From positions 22,263,755 to 22,327,754 of the forward strand of contig CM042539.1 of assembly GCA_023630585.1 (NCBI GenBank): a DNA stretch of 64,000 bases, written 5' to 3'. This stretch comes from Cranoglanis bouderius (taxonomy: Eukaryota; Chordata; Actinopteri; Siluriformes; Cranoglanididae). Shown here one piece after another: positions 1-11,774 of the stretch (position 1 is the stretch's first letter; each line of letters begins with the position of its first letter). The notes beneath the pieces were generated by a model. That model worked only from the letters and a program-made list of their open reading frames with translations, was not told the DNA's origin and made no database searches. A program made the position numbers and the translations under genes.

Positions 1-241
1 TTAAGGACAGCAAGAGAGAAATCCTGATTCTTGCATTATAAACACCAAAGACAATCACACACACCGAGACTGAACAATGCACGCTGGGAAAACAGGATTT
101 CTCTTAAATGCACAGCTCACTTTGCCTTAAAGACCTGTAACACTGCTGAGAGTTTCTATGAGCTGTAAGATGAGCTTTTCCAGACCTTATATTCAACTGA
201 TTTTGCAGGTCTTAAAATCTTCTCTGAGTGCCTACACAGTG

Positions 242-320
<79 letters not shown>

Positions 321-1597
321 ACACATACTCCTGTATATGAAAATCACCTCATCCAATTAAGAACACTGAATATCATGGAATAGTGAGTAGGACTTTTTTT
401 TTTTTTTTTTGGGGGGGGGGGGGGTAGTTTCTTGCTTGAAACCCACAAGGCTAAATCTAGAACCATGAAGGGTTCTTTCATGAAGGGAAATCCTTAAAGG
501 TTCTATATAGAAATTATATGCAATAGCAGAATGTTTGTCCATGATTGAGGGGTCCAGGTAGAAAGATGGAATCAAGAACCACTAAAAACCTTTAAGAAAC
601 CTTTTATTAATTATTATTTGTTAAATGTTTTTTTTTTTTTTTTTTTGCTAAAATTGTCCATCAGTGTTCTAAGAATACTTAAAAGTTTTACCCAGTAATG
701 ATTTTATTTGCAGTATATTTAATTAGAGCATGTATTTTATAATACTTTACCAGCTGAACATTTCACATCACAGGAGTAGTATATGAATTGATATGAAGTA
801 TGTGCAATATTGCGATATTTGTTTGTTGTTGTTTTTTGGGGTTTTTTTTTTTTTAGTTGCTGAAATCATTTGTACACTGGCTCCTATTTTGATTTTTTTT
901 AACTTGAGGTTCAGGTTGTTTTGTATATAAAGTTAAAAGAGAATTATTTTTAAGCCGTATGATTGATAGATGGATGACTGGTGCCAACGTAAAAAGGGAA
1001 TCGTGATATACCTTTTCAGTGTTCATTCTTTCAATGGATAATAGCTTCACATTCTTTAGGTTTTATGTCATGTTCAGAAAAATTGGCCCCAAAATCGTTA
1101 TGAGGATCAACTCAGCAGCGTCACCTTCAATTTTTTTTTTTTTTTTTTTTTTGTAAATTTTATTATAAATTACCAATACAAAATATATGCAGTGACATTT
1201 TGGCGAATATACAAAATTCAAGACGTACCTAAACTATGTCATTAGCTCTGACTGAAAACTTTGTTGGTACCTGAACAGTTTTGCTTGCCACTGATTGTAA
1301 CTGTAATGTTGATAAAGAACCAAACTGCATTTCTAGTAAAGAAATATTAATGTCACCTGCTAATAAATTTTGTATGAGTTTTGTGTTATTTATGTGGAAT
1401 TCTACTGAGCAGTTTAACAGCTCCGGGACAGCAACTGAACTGGTACTATCTAGTGGAGCCACTAATAGCAGTCAAGACTTGAATGAACTTGAAGAAACTA
1501 ATTACAAACCTTTATTTATTTATTTGTTTAGTTTTAATTTCCATCAAACATCATGTACATTACAAATGCACCATCCAGTTTTCCATTTTCATTTACA
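1..1597. other. Intergenic stretch, no gene recognised
   Basis: No reading frame here resembles a known protein. The stretch is AT-rich and holds an AC microsatellite, a T-run followed by a G-run (about 393-424), several further T-runs (about 630-646, 842-855, 1131-1152) and an AT-rich segment. A short open frame on the minus strand at 1229-1462 has no recognisable motif. Confidence 0.5.
244..316. repeat. (AC)n microsatellite
   Basis: An almost uninterrupted AC dinucleotide run of about 36 units. It produces spurious His-Thr and Cys-Val repeat frames on the two strands. Confidence 0.97.
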
Positions 1598-1707
1598 TTA
1601 AAATAGCTGTCTCCACGTATTCCATATTTTTACAAAATATATACAGTATGTAGCGTATATGTCTATAAGAACATCTGACTGTTTCTTCAAGTTTGTTCCA
1701 TTAAAAA
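1598..1707 (-). mobile_element. LINE-1-like ORF2 extreme 3' end, cut off by a SINE
   Basis: Read on the minus strand, this piece continues the L1-type fragment at 2045-2505 after the intervening SINE. It encodes a segment ending in FVKIWNTWRQLF, which resembles the short tail after the last conserved block of L1 ORF2 proteins ('..IW..W..'). Confidence 0.45.
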
Positions 1708-2035
1708 AGTGGTGGGTGGGGGCCGGTCCCCCACCTCCGGGGTTGAGGGTTTGAATCCCGCCTCCACCCTGTGTGCACGGAGTTTGTATGTTCTCTCCGT
1801 GCTTCAGGGGTTTCCTCTGGGTACTCCGGTTTCCTCCGCCAGTCAAAAAACATGAGTTGTAGGCTGATTGGCTTTTCCAGATTGTCCGTGGTGTGTGAAT
1901 GTGTGTGAGATGGGTTGCTGCCCCGTCCAGGGTGTCCCCCACCTTCTGCTCCGAGTTCCCTGGGATAGGCCATTACAGGCTCCCCCGGCGACCCTGTGTA
2001 GGATAAGCAGTATAGAAAATGGATGGATCACTGGG
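1708..2035 (+). mobile_element. tRNA-derived SINE, copy 1
   Basis: The head contains a B-box-like stretch (gggtttgaatcccgcc, near 1749). The body has the conserved blocks gtgcttcaggggtttcctc and gtaggctgattggcttttc, and the tail ends in ctgtgtaggataagc...aatggatgg. The same blocks recur at about 12665, 18428, 27243 and 44117. The copy interrupts an L1-like fragment. Confidence 0.75.
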
Positions 2036-2044
2036 CTCCATGTT

Positions 2045-2505
2045 TATACAAATGTAGGTTTTTGAAATCTTAGCATATATGTTATTTGCTCCATTTCATA
2101 AATGCCCCACACCTTGTGAATCCACATATGGTATGATGGAGGCTCTGCGTTAAGCCACCTAAATGTGATGCACTTAGTAGCTGCTACCAGTAGTATTTCT
2201 AATAAGTACATTTTATCCCTTCCCTCAAAACCTTCTGGTATAACTCCTAAGATGGACCCACCATCGGGTCCTGTGGAACTTTCAAAGTGAAAGATCTCTT
2301 TAAGTGCGTCAAAGATGTCCTTCCAACAGGTTTCTAACTTGACCAAAAAATATTTTGCCATTATCTGCGATACAAGCCAATTTTCAGTGAGAGAATACAA
2401 AGATGTAGTCTGGTCTAGAAGCCAGCGCCCAAGCACAGATGAACAGTGTAACAAAAAAGTCAAACGATACAATTCCCTTAGCTGATCTAAGTGAACATCT
2501 GTCAC
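2045..2505 (-). mobile_element. LINE-1-like ORF2 C-terminal fragment
   Basis: A 153-codon minus-strand frame matches the C-terminal region of fish L1 ORF2 proteins. It has a block GRDKMYLLEILLVAATKCI followed by W..AEPPS and a block KVWGIYEMEQITYMLRF, equivalent to the usual 'LLVAARKAIT..W....P....W......Y.MEKLT..LR' signature. The reverse-transcriptase core and endonuclease are absent, so this is a 5'-truncated dead copy. It is interrupted downstream by the SINE at 1708-2035. Confidence 0.75.
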
Positions 2506-3564
2506 ATAACACTGCTACCTCACTGTTTCATTTGGCTCATTTGTAAAGAAATGTAGCTCATCGTCTTTCAGATATGCAAATTTTTCTTTATAGAAATCAG
2601 ACTTTATCATTTTTATAAGCAATTTGTGCAGTTATGATGGTTTATGGTTGCTGATAATTGCACTCCAAGGACACATTAACAACCTAGCTAGTTAGGTAGC
2701 AAGCTAGATTAGTAAGCATGCTCACTCACCTCATGCTGTTAATGATACTGTTTAAACACCATAAGATACAGTATAGATACAGTGGGATTTATAGTTCAGT
2801 AATAACTCATCTATGGTGAAATGTATTTTTAGAGATTTTAAGATATTGATGGTTATAGTAGTTACCTAACAGCTTTACAGAAGAAGGAAAGTAATTTTTT
2901 AATCCCCTTATTTACATGTGTAATATTACACAAGTTTGTACAGTATGGATACAGTATTAAATCAATTAAAAAAAAAATTTTTAAATTAAAAATCCCATTC
3001 GGATGGATGACTTACTAAAAGTGCAGCGATAATACCCTACAAAGTAAATTAAACTATAAGGGTGCTTTCACCATTTTAGCATTCCAAGTGGTCTCAGATT
3101 GATGACTCAGCATTTTGTTGTTCATTTTTTTCAACGCAAGAATCATAAATCGATTATTACAAACATTTGTAATCGTATGGGACAATGTGTCATTTATGTA
3201 CTTCCTTACAGTCACAGAGTGATTTGCAGCCCATCCTAGAGTGGGGTCACTTCTCCTTAATCGGTATGTTGGATGTCTGGGAATATCTGCAGAACATGGA
3301 TAGGGATGGGATGGATGGGATGGACATGCCAAGGAGAAGATAAGGTGTGATGTTGATGAGAACTTGTGGCCACATGCAGGAGACAGATTTGATTTCTGTA
3401 TCATTCCTTTACACGATGCCTTGCATAAGCAATTAACCCTCTGTTAAACTTTTCCACTTTTTGTAGTGCTACAACCTGGAACTTAACTGCCATTTTATGT
3501 CACAAACCTACACAAAATAGGATATAAAACTGCAGTTTGAAGTGCAAAAAATCTGGATTTGAAT
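2506..3564. other. Intergenic, no gene recognised
   Basis: AT-rich sequence with short A and T runs and a GGATG-rich patch near 3300-3325. I see no convincing coding or RNA gene. Confidence 0.45.
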
Positions 3565-3840
3565 GTTCAATTATCTTCAGTAACCGCTTTTATCCCGGTA
3601 AGGGTCCAGAACCAATCCCAAGAACGCTAGGCGCGAGGTGGGAACCGCCAGTCGATCACAGGGCACCATGCAAACACATTCACACACTCATTCACGCCAA
3701 GGGGCAATTTAGCATTACCAATCCGCCTACTGGAATGTTTTGGGAGGTGGGAGGAAACCAGTGAACTCTGAGGAAACTCATAGGGACACAAGGAGAACAC
3801 ACACGTAAACCCCACACAGACGATAACCAGAACACACGGT
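3565..3840 (-). repeat. Dispersed SINE-like repeat, minus orientation
   Basis: Contains the antisense of the widespread teleost block 'tttcctc..ggtttcctcc' followed by 'cacacactcattcac' and 'aaccgcttttatcccggt'. Related but differently arranged copies lie at about 13056-13235 and 56330-56490. It is a different family from the SINE with the GGAT tail. Confidence 0.5.
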
Positions 3841-4589
3841 AATTTTTTTGTGTCCATAAACTTTCAGAACGTTCTCAGGTGTAAATATGCAGCTCTAATA
3901 CGCACTGGCATTTATGAGTAAAAGGTTTATGTCCGTATATAATAATCGAATATTATTAAAACTAACGGTGGTATTGATATGTGTAAGACTGTCGCCTCTA
4001 TAGAACAAGGGCAGGAGAAAATGAATATCCAGCGAATATCGACATGTCATCCTCCCTCACTGTAACCTTCTTACTGCCTTTGAGAAGCACGTAATGAACT
4101 ACTCGGAGCGAAGCAACATGTTTGACGAAGCCACTGATGGATTCTGCACGTTCTTCAGTTAGTTAAATTACACTCGGGGTTATGTGAGCATGCCACAAAA
4201 CGAAATGACTCCAACTCAAAAAAAATAAGACATGAAGAAATAAGGCATATTTGAAATATGTTGCTTTTTTATAGCAAAAATGGGTTTTAAACATAGTTAA
4301 TTAGTCGTTTAACTTTCAGTATTATAACAAAAAAATTAATGAACGCTTCGTCATTTGTATTTTGTTTTTCAATTTTGAAGGTGTACACGGACCTTGCACT
4401 TCATTTTGAATTCCAAATGTACACGCCTTTAAGCGTGAAATTCATTTTTTTAAATATTTTTTCACAAATGAATAGAATGAAATTCTATTTCAGTTCAATA
4501 CAAATCTGATGTTATGTTACAAATTCAAAATAATGACATTCAAATTCAGATTTTTGCATTTCAATCCAAATTTCTAATGCCATAATTCT
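3841..4589. other. Intergenic, upstream of rbm42
   Basis: AT-rich with many 'aattcaaat'-like words between 4370 and 4570, which look like a degraded dispersed repeat. No gene is visible. Confidence 0.4.
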
Positions 4590-4700
4590 AACCACAGGAG
4601 AAATCTCTTCCTCACGGCAGGTGGCGCTATACGCCATGTTGTAACCATGTTAGACGCCATTAATTCCACAGAAGAAGAGGAATGACGACTTTCTAAGCAA
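4590..4700 (+). promoter_or_regulatory. Likely rbm42 core promoter
   Basis: A less AT-rich segment directly before the probable first exon. It carries an inverted YY1-type site (cgccatgtt, 4632-4640, the complement of AACATGGCG) and a second gccat word at about 4656. No TATA box is evident. This fits a housekeeping-type promoter; the exact start site cannot be read from sequence. Confidence 0.4.
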
Positions 4701-4779
4701 ATATTTCTCTTCGGTTTTATTTTTATATCAATGTTCTTTGCTTTACTGACCGGAATATCGGAGGCGTTTAATAGTTAAG
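4640..4779 (+). other. rbm42: Probable non-coding first exon of rbm42
   Basis: The stretch ends in a good donor (aag|gtaaat at 4779/4780), and the start-codon exon has an acceptor at 6636. It contains no reading frame joined to the protein. The 5' boundary is a guess. An unspliced start just upstream of 6640 is the alternative. Confidence 0.4.
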
Positions 4780-5304
4780 GTAAATATATCTTTTTAGCAA
4801 ACATTACACACCAGATAACGTTTTTGTAATAGCTCACCGGCAAGTAGTTTTCAGTTTGAACAATTTAACTAGCTAGCAAGATTGCTAACCGCAGGCTGCT
4901 AAATTTAAACCGAGTGAGTCAATGAGTCAGTTATTTCTCCGACTTCTTTTTGTTTAATTTCGGAATTATAAAAGAATACATATTAGCAACAGTCACTTAT
5001 ATTTATTTTTTGAAAGTTTTCTAGGTTTATATGGCTTAGCTAGCTACAGCTAAGTTAAGCTAAGCTAGCAGTGCGCACAAACATTATTGACGGTGCATTG
5101 GTGCTCGCTTTTGGTGCTAACATCTCTTTACTTTTTCTTCCTTCGTTGATCTTAATACAGCCTGTTAAAAGACGCATTAGGTCATCAGAAATCAGTAAAT
5201 ACGATATAAAAGAGAAACGTTGTAAACTGGCAGTGAGATTGGGTCTGTCAGAAATACCGTGTAGTCTCGCGATATTTAGCCTCACAACAGTTTTCTCCCT
5301 TTAG

Positions 5305-6460
5305 TCTCCTCTTCAGGAGATGAAATGCATGCTCAATTTGGTTAAGGTCTGATGATTGACTTGGCCAGTCTAAAACCTTCCACTTCCCCATCCCCCCCCC
5401 CCCCCCCCCCGGATGAAGTCCTTTCTTGAGTCGGCAGTGTGTTTTGGGTCATTGTCTTGCTGCATGATAAAGTCACTCCCAATTAGATTAGATGCATTTC
5501 TCTGTAACTTGGTAGACATAATGTTCCTGTAGACTTCTGAATTCATTCTGCTGCTACCATCATGAGTTCCATCATAACATCAATAAAGATTAGTGAGCCT
5601 GTTCCAGAAGCAGCCATGCAAGCCCAAGCCATGACGCTACCTCCACCATGCTTGACCGATGAGCTTTTATGTTTTGGCTCATGAATAGATTCTTTCTTTC
5701 TCCACACTTTGGCCTTTCCATCACTTTGGTAGAGGTTAATCTTGGTTTCAGAGCTTTTGTGGCTCATCTCTGTATTTCTTTGCGAAATCCAATCTGGAGT
5801 TACGATTCTTACTGCCGATGAGTGGTATGGCCTCTATATTTCTGCTCTCAAAGTCTTTTTCAAACATTGGATTGTGATATCTTCACCCCTGCCACCCAAA
5901 TGTATAGCAAAAGGTTGTTGGAGATGTCACTGATTGTTGTTTTGGGGTTTTTCTTCACAGCTCTCACAATGTTTCTGCCGTTCCGTGTCTGGTTGTTAGT
6001 ACACCAGTGGGTTTTTTTTTTTTTCTTTTTCCGGACATTCCAGTTTGTTGTATTGGCTATGCCATTTGTGCAATGGCTCTGATCGATTTTGCCTCTTTTC
6101 TCAGCTTCAAAATGGCTTGCTTTCTCCCATCGACAGCTCTCTGGTCTTCATGTTGGTTTATCCTTCTTAACAACAAATGCAGTCTTCAAGAGTAGACATT
6201 CAGAGCTATTAATTGTTTAAAAAATAAATAAATAAATTTCACAGAGCACACCTGGGCAACAAGAAACACCTATCAGTCGTGTGTTCCAATATTTTTGATC
6301 ACGTGAAAAATGGGTGGGTTCAACAAAAGGTGCCATGTTCTAAGTTGTTTAGTGCATTTAGATGTAAATATCAGGAAACGAAATCTGAAATTCTGATCTA
6401 TCGTCTCGTATTCATCTTTCGATCTCGAACGCAAATGTATAGCAAAAGAATTGAAATGCT
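5305..6460 (-). mobile_element. Degraded Tc1-like transposon in rbm42 intron 1
   Basis: The minus-strand frame at 5543-5767 contains a Tc1 transposase block (KHGGGSVMAWACMAASGTG) preceded by a segment rich in basic residues. The flanks carry Tc1-like terminal sequence: 'gagatgaaatgcatgctcaa' on the left, and 'gatctcgaacgcaaatgta' on the right near 6420. The rest of the transposase is broken by stops and frameshifts, so it is inactive. A 20-base C-run interrupts it at about 5392-5411. Confidence 0.7.
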
Positions 6461-6636
6461 TGTGGTGAGGGTAGAGTAAGCTGCTCACAAGACAGAACAT
6501 GATACAAACACACATACAGACACACAGGGCAAGAGCGTAGTTGCGGACCTCTCGCTGGTGCAGCCATCCCGGAATTAAACACGAGTGTTTATATGAATGC
6601 GGTGGTGTTCGGTAGTTGACCATAACTCTCTTCTAG

Positions 6637-6704
6637 CAGTCCCTCATGATGGCACTAAAATCGGGCGAGGAGCGCCTCAAGGAGATGGAGGCCGAGATGG
6701 CGCT
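6637..6704 (+). CDS. rbm42: rbm42 coding exon 1 (start codon at 6646)
   Basis: The exon starts after a tandem acceptor ttctag/cag. The coding part ends in phase 2 at gcgct|gtgagt. It encodes the acidic/basic helix EERLKEMEAEMA. Confidence 0.85.
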
Positions 6705-9700
6705 GTGAGTACCATTATGGTTATGTACCTTTCCTCCATTATCTCACTATCTTATATTTATTTTATTTAGTAGTACAAGTGTTATTCAGGCTGGCGTTGA
6801 TGTCCTAATATATAAACCCGTGTGCATGGCATTTTATGGCCCCAATATTTGCACTCAATCTTCATGCATTAATGCAGGGTTTCTGTGCAGGTTCGAGCAG
6901 GAGGTTTTGGGAGGACCAGTGGCTGTGACTGCAGGAGGCCCACCTGTAGTGGAGGCTGTTCCGGTGGCTCTGGCTGTGCCGGCTGTACAAGCTATGCCAG
7001 TGGTGCGGGCCATCATAGGCACAAACACCTACCAACAGGTACATATGTAAACCAGTCACAAATTGTCTTGAAGCCAATTGCTACTGTCTTACTTCTACAA
7101 AGTGGAACTATAATTACCACCAGGCTGTTTGGTAACAGCTTCACTGAAACCGCATTTATCATGGATACTGCTATTTTGTATGCAAGTTAGATTGTTCTAT
7201 ATAGTTAGTTCTATAAGTCGTATGTAGGAGGCAAATAAAGACATAGCTATAATCGTTTATTAACTTTTGTCTGTCGTGTCATTCAGCAAATACAGCTGAT
7301 AAAGCATTTCTTGATATCGTTTTCTAAGCCGTCCATAGACTATGATGCTTTTGGGTGGAAGTTGGTCTTAAAAGCTAACCTGATCCTAAATAACAGTTTA
7401 GGCTTATGTCTAAAAGTAAAAGGAAACTTGTGTGCTGAGTGGAATGACAGCAGGAACTGATTTATATTTTAATTTGCTATTTAATATTAAGTCATCAGGT
7501 CATTTAAAAGCTCAGAAGGCACAGGTTGCTCCATTAGGCACCTACAATTTTTAACATAAGCGCTTATTACTTTCTTATTGAATGCAGATACACTCAGTTT
7601 TGTTTGCTCAGACATTCTGTTTTGGAATCAGCAATATCTGCATGCATTTACCGAGCATCAGTGAACATCACCAGCTCGTGTTACTTTATGTGGTAACTGT
7701 TTGGAAAATAATCTTTCCCTTCCTTCTACAGGTTCAGCAGAGCTTGGATGCAAGAGCTGCTACATTAGTTGGACCTCCACCTCCTGCATTCGTCGGTCCA
7801 GGTAGGGCATGTATCAATGGTTATATTGCTTCAAGTTATGTTGCAGCATTAACACAGAATTAACGTCGTTTACCAATCCTTTTTTCTTAGCCATACCTGC
7901 AGTGCGACCTCCGCCAATGATGCGACCTGCATTTGTTCCACACATCCTACAAAGACCAGGTAACTGGTCAACAGTGTATCATATGACCTCAATTTTGCTT
8001 GGAACAATTTTACTGATGTGCTCTAGCTAGAGCTTAGAAAGTTTTACAGAGAATGGTGCCTTAGCGGCAGTTTGGATGCATGTCATTCTCATAATCTGTC
8101 ACATTCTGTCTCTGTAATGCATGTCTCAGGTGGACAGAGAATGCCAATGATGCGTGGCCCTCCACCGCAAGGTATGATGGCGCCTCCGCTGCCCCGCCCT
8201 CCTCCCCCACCACCAATGATGATGGCACCCCCAATGGCCGGACCCCCTCAGCACCATATGTCTCCCATCGGACCACCTATGGGGCCCATGAACCCAGTTA
8301 CACCTGTAAGGGCTTTCATTTCCACTGCACAAAAACACCATCAACCGGGGAAAAAAAAACCCCACACCAACCGAAACAAGTTCCCTGGTTAGTTCCCAAT
8401 AGTATCACGGAACAGTGAGGAGATGCAGGATGTCATTGCAAACCAAAACGATGCAGTACCTTTTATTGTTACTGTGACTCCAAAATTGGAAAATAAATGT
8501 TTGATCCTGGAAAAAAACTAATAATTAACAATCGTTTAAGTGTTACTTTGGACTCACAAGGTGTCATAAATATTAAGAAAGTTTCTAAAACATTGGCAAA
8601 AGATGATGTAAATAGCAATTTTTCTGTGAACAAAAATAATGCATATTTAGTTTGTAATAAATGTAATGATTTATAAGAAAAAAAGATATAGCTTTATCGG
8701 TTTGCCAACTTTTCCACTTCAACCAAGCTTAAAACTTTTTATTCGTATATTCCCGGTGTTTTTATTCAGGTTTTGGAATACATCACTTTACACATTTCAA
8801 TAATATTAGTTTTACTAGTGACTAATGGCTGGAGAAATAAATGCAAAATTGAAAAGTTTTTTTTTTTTTTTTTTCTTTTCCCCCTCCTTTGGCAGGTTGA
8901 AACAATGAACCCAGTGATGGCGGGCCCACCTCGGCCAGTGACGCAGGCTCCGCCCAAAGTTACCCCCAGCGTTATACAGGCAGCTCCCACCGTTTATACA
9001 TCACCGCCCGCCCCCAAGAGACCAGACATGAGAGCGCAGAGACAAGCACGCATAGTAAAGACTTTTCACACCTACACAACATAACACTTTAGAAGATTCT
9101 CCTTCCATGTCTCTTCAAACTTTAGAGAATGTAAGATGTTAGCTGTTTGTAAATAGTGACACTTGACGGGGACTGTATGTAAGGAATAAAACATGACATT
9201 ATTCCTTTTATACCACAGCAATTTTACAGTGATTAATATATTTTTCATTTATTAAGGAACGACGTTGTGCTTTTTGAACCATTTGTAGTCAGATTTCACT
9301 TTATTGTTGAACACGTTTATTAATGCGTTAAGTCTCTTTGAATTAGCTGTAGAAATGATGGCGTATTAGAACAAGTGCATTAGTATAAGCCTTACAGCCG
9401 GATCTACTGTCTGAGCTGCTGTTATGGAAAATTCTCACCTTCTGATGAATCAGATTCGAGAATTCAGGAGTGCTGTGGTATTAAAAAATTATAATTATAA
9501 AGCAGAAAAGACAGCTTCTCACAGCTGTACAGTTCTAAGCGTTTGACCATATCTCATTAAATATGATGTCGATCTAAACTGTTAAATTATCTATTAAAGT
9601 AAAATAGTCAAGCAATATTGGTTTTGTTAATCCTTACTCTGTGTTTGTAATGAATGCCAGGAGGAGCTGGCAGCATTAGTAGCTGAACAGCAGGCAGCTG

Positions 9701-11774
9701 TGATGGCAGCTGGGCTCCTGGAGGCCAAGAAGGAGAGCGTCACGGACGACAGCGTCATTGGGCCGAGCATGCCTGAGCCCGAGCCTGTACACACAGAGGT
9801 ACTGAACTTTCTCCCAGTCAGCATAAAATTTATAAAAGTCCATTATTCTTTTAAGCATTAGATGAGATTTGCTACTTGCTTCACAGGTATGTGCTGTAGG
9901 GCTGGGCGATATATCGATATAATATCAATATCATGCTAAATGATTACGCAGTACTCTTTTCCTAGATATCGTTGATATGGTGATGTATTATTATTATTTA
10001 TTTATTTTTATTTTTACATTTTTAATAATTACCAATTATATTGTACTGAATGGATGCCGTAGATTTGACATAAATCTTTCTTTTTTTTCTTTTTTCTTTT
10101 TTTTAAACTTAATCCTCTTTGATTTTGTAGGCATTAAAGAAAAGTATCTTCAAAACTCAGTTTGTTGGGGGGCTTTTTTTGTTTATTTTACTACTGTTCT
10201 GGGGACAGTTTGTTAGCTAAGTTATATATTGTGATGCGCATCATGTATCATAGAAATGTCCTCAAGTATCGTGATATGATATTTTTGTCATATCGCCCAG
10301 CCCTAATGTGCTGTAAAATAATTTGTCACTATCCTAGCCATTACTAGCCCAGTTGCTCGGATACTAACTAGGTTAAAATGTGCTAATGTAATTAATGTGA
10401 CTTCATGTAACAATGTATGGCGAGCTAGTTTGCTAGTTAAGTGGCTGAATACAGAATAAGGTAAACCAACAACTATGAGTATTATCTTCTCCTGAGCTTC
10501 TCATTTCAGCTGTGAGATTTGGTTTGCACATCACACTTTCACAACACACTTAAAAGATACTAATCGAGTCCTGCTAGTGTTTTTACTGTCTCATTTGAGC
10601 TTTTAACCGTGAGGTGACTGTGTGTTGTGCTAGCAGGCTTCACACCAAACTATATTTAGCTCGGTAAAAGATCATACGTCATATACGTATATCATCTGTG
10701 CATGCTACTTAATTTGTCCTCCCCATAATGGTTTTAACAGTTTGGACTGTTCTCTTCATTCCATATCTTCATTCGTTGTCTTACATTTAGCATGAAAAAA
10801 TTAAAAAGGCACAAAACAATGTCTTAGAGCAGCCGTTTGCTGATTGAGTGTGTGTGATGGCCATGTTTAATTCTCTGCTTGTGTAGCCACCAGAGAGCGT
10901 CACGGAGGATAAGAAGAAAGGGAAACAGGAGAAGGTTAGGAAATGCATCCGTACAGCCGCAGGCACCACTTGGGAAGACTCTAGCCTAGCAGAGTGGGAG
11001 ACAGGTACACGCATTATCACCGTTTACAGTGCGTCATGAACATGTATGCACCAGTATGTTTAAGTTTTGAAACCAGTAGCTGTTTTTATTAAACGTTAAA
11101 TGTTGAATGTATCTAAACTGAATTTAGCACTGAAACTGGGACTTTTCATATTTGAAACAAACATGCTCCCATTTCTCTAAAACAACTCTCAACTTGCCAG
11201 AATGAGAACTCGAGAGTAATACGTACGCGTGTTTCTTCCGGACTCTTCTTTATTCAGACGACTTTAGGATATTCTGTGGAGATCTGGGGAATGAGGTGAA
11301 CGACGATATCCTGACAAGAGCATTCAGCCGCTATCCGTCCTTTCTGAAGGCTAAAGTGGTACGAGACAAACGCACTGGGAAGACCAAGGGCTATGGCTTT
11401 GTCAGCTTCAAGGACCCCAATGACTACGTGCGTGCCATGAGGGAAATGAATGGTGAGTGGAGATACAGCTCTTTGGAACCATATTCATAATCCAGATTAA
11501 GCCCAGGCCCTGGAAGAAAAAATGCATTTGTCACTGTAATTTAATCCAAGACTAGGTTTTGATATTTAGGAAGGATAATCCTGCTCTTCATCGAACTACA
11601 AATTGTAACCACTGTGTGAATATCTGTCTTTTGCTACAGCAATGTTTTTGTATGCTTACAGGAAAATATGTAGGCAGCAGACCCATCAAATTGCGAAAGA
11701 GCACATGGAAAGACAGGAACCTGGAGATTGTACGCAAAAAGCAGAAGGAGAAAAAGAAGCTCGGGCTTAGATAA
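6646..11774 (+). CDS. rbm42: RNA-binding protein 42, complete coding region in ten exons
   Basis: Joined coding exons are 6646-6704, 6891-7038, 7732-7801, 7891-7959, 8130-8305, 8896-9054, 9661-9798, 10887-11004, 11258-11452 and 11662-11774 (1245 nt, 414 codons plus stop), all with GT-AG borders and compatible phases. The N-terminus (MMALKSGEERLKEMEAEMAL) matches vertebrate RBM42. The middle is Pro/Met/Ala-rich and low complexity, and is followed by a lysine-rich linker and one C-terminal RRM. The RRM has RNP2-like IFCGDL and RNP1 KGYGFVSF motifs, and the protein ends in KKKLGLR. RBM42 is known as a spliceosome-associated RNA-binding protein that interacts with hnRNP K. The human protein (about 480 residues) is longer, mainly in the low-complexity middle. 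Two adjacent in-frame ATGs (6646, 6649) could both serve as start; no upstream in-frame ATG lies in this exon. Confidence 0.93.
6891..7038 (+). CDS. rbm42: rbm42 coding exon 2
   Basis: Follows ttctgtgcag. It encodes FEQEVLGGPV, then a Val/Pro/Ala-rich run, and ends with the conserved TNTYQQ before donor gtacat. Confidence 0.93.
7732..7801 (+). CDS. rbm42: rbm42 coding exon 3
   Basis: Starts VQQSLDARAA after the pyrimidine-rich acceptor cttccttctacag, and ends in phase 1 at cag|gtaggg. Confidence 0.9.
7891..7959 (+). CDS. rbm42: rbm42 coding exon 4
   Basis: Encodes a Pro-rich segment ending RPAFVPHILQRP, which is conserved with mammalian RBM42. Phase 1 on both sides, so it could be skipped without a frameshift. 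Confidence 0.92.
8130..8305 (+). CDS. rbm42: rbm42 coding exon 5, Pro/Met-rich
   Basis: Encodes runs such as PPPPPMMMAPPMAGPP, the low-complexity core of the protein. Donor cct|gtaagg. Confidence 0.9.
8896..9054 (+). CDS. rbm42: rbm42 coding exon 6
   Basis: Preceded by a long T-rich tract and ggcag. It encodes the conserved GPPRPVTQAPPKVTPS segment, and ends RAQRQARI at ata|gtaaag in phase 0. Confidence 0.92.
9661..9798 (+). CDS. rbm42: rbm42 coding exon 7
   Basis: Continues EELAALVAEQQAAVMAAG, an Ala/Glu/Gln-rich helix-forming stretch, then acidic residues. Phase 0 on both sides. Confidence 0.92.
9897..10305. mobile_element. Non-autonomous hAT-type element (409 bp)
   Basis: The termini are perfect inverted repeats (tagggctgggcgatat at 9897-9912; atatcgcccagcccta ends at 10305). 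The element is flanked by an identical 8-bp duplication, atgtgctg, at 9889-9896 and 10306-10313. An 8-bp duplication is the hallmark of hAT insertion. There is no transposase frame inside. It lies in rbm42 between coding exons 7 and 8. Confidence 0.88.
10887..11004 (+). CDS. rbm42: rbm42 coding exon 8
   Basis: Encodes the lysine-rich EDKKKGKQEKVRKCIRTAAG linker that leads into the RRM. Ends in phase 1 at acag|gtacac. Confidence 0.93.
11258..11452 (+). CDS. rbm42: rbm42 coding exon 9, most of the RRM
   Basis: Encodes FRIFCGDLGNEV (RNP2 region), RAFSRYPSFLKAKV and RNP1 (KGYGFVSF) through REMN. This is the most strongly conserved part of the protein. Confidence 0.96.
11662..11774 (+). CDS. rbm42: rbm42 coding exon 10 and stop codon
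   Basis: Completes the RRM (GKYVGSRPIKLRKS) and encodes the basic tail RKKQKEKKKLGLR. TAA stop at 11772-11774. Confidence 0.96.

Noticed and set aside
156..356. Open frames over the AC microsatellite on both strands
   Set aside because: They are pure products of the dinucleotide repeat (His-Thr or Cys-Val runs).
1229..1462. A minus-strand 77-codon frame near the L1 fragment
   Set aside because: I could not match it to L1 or any other family.
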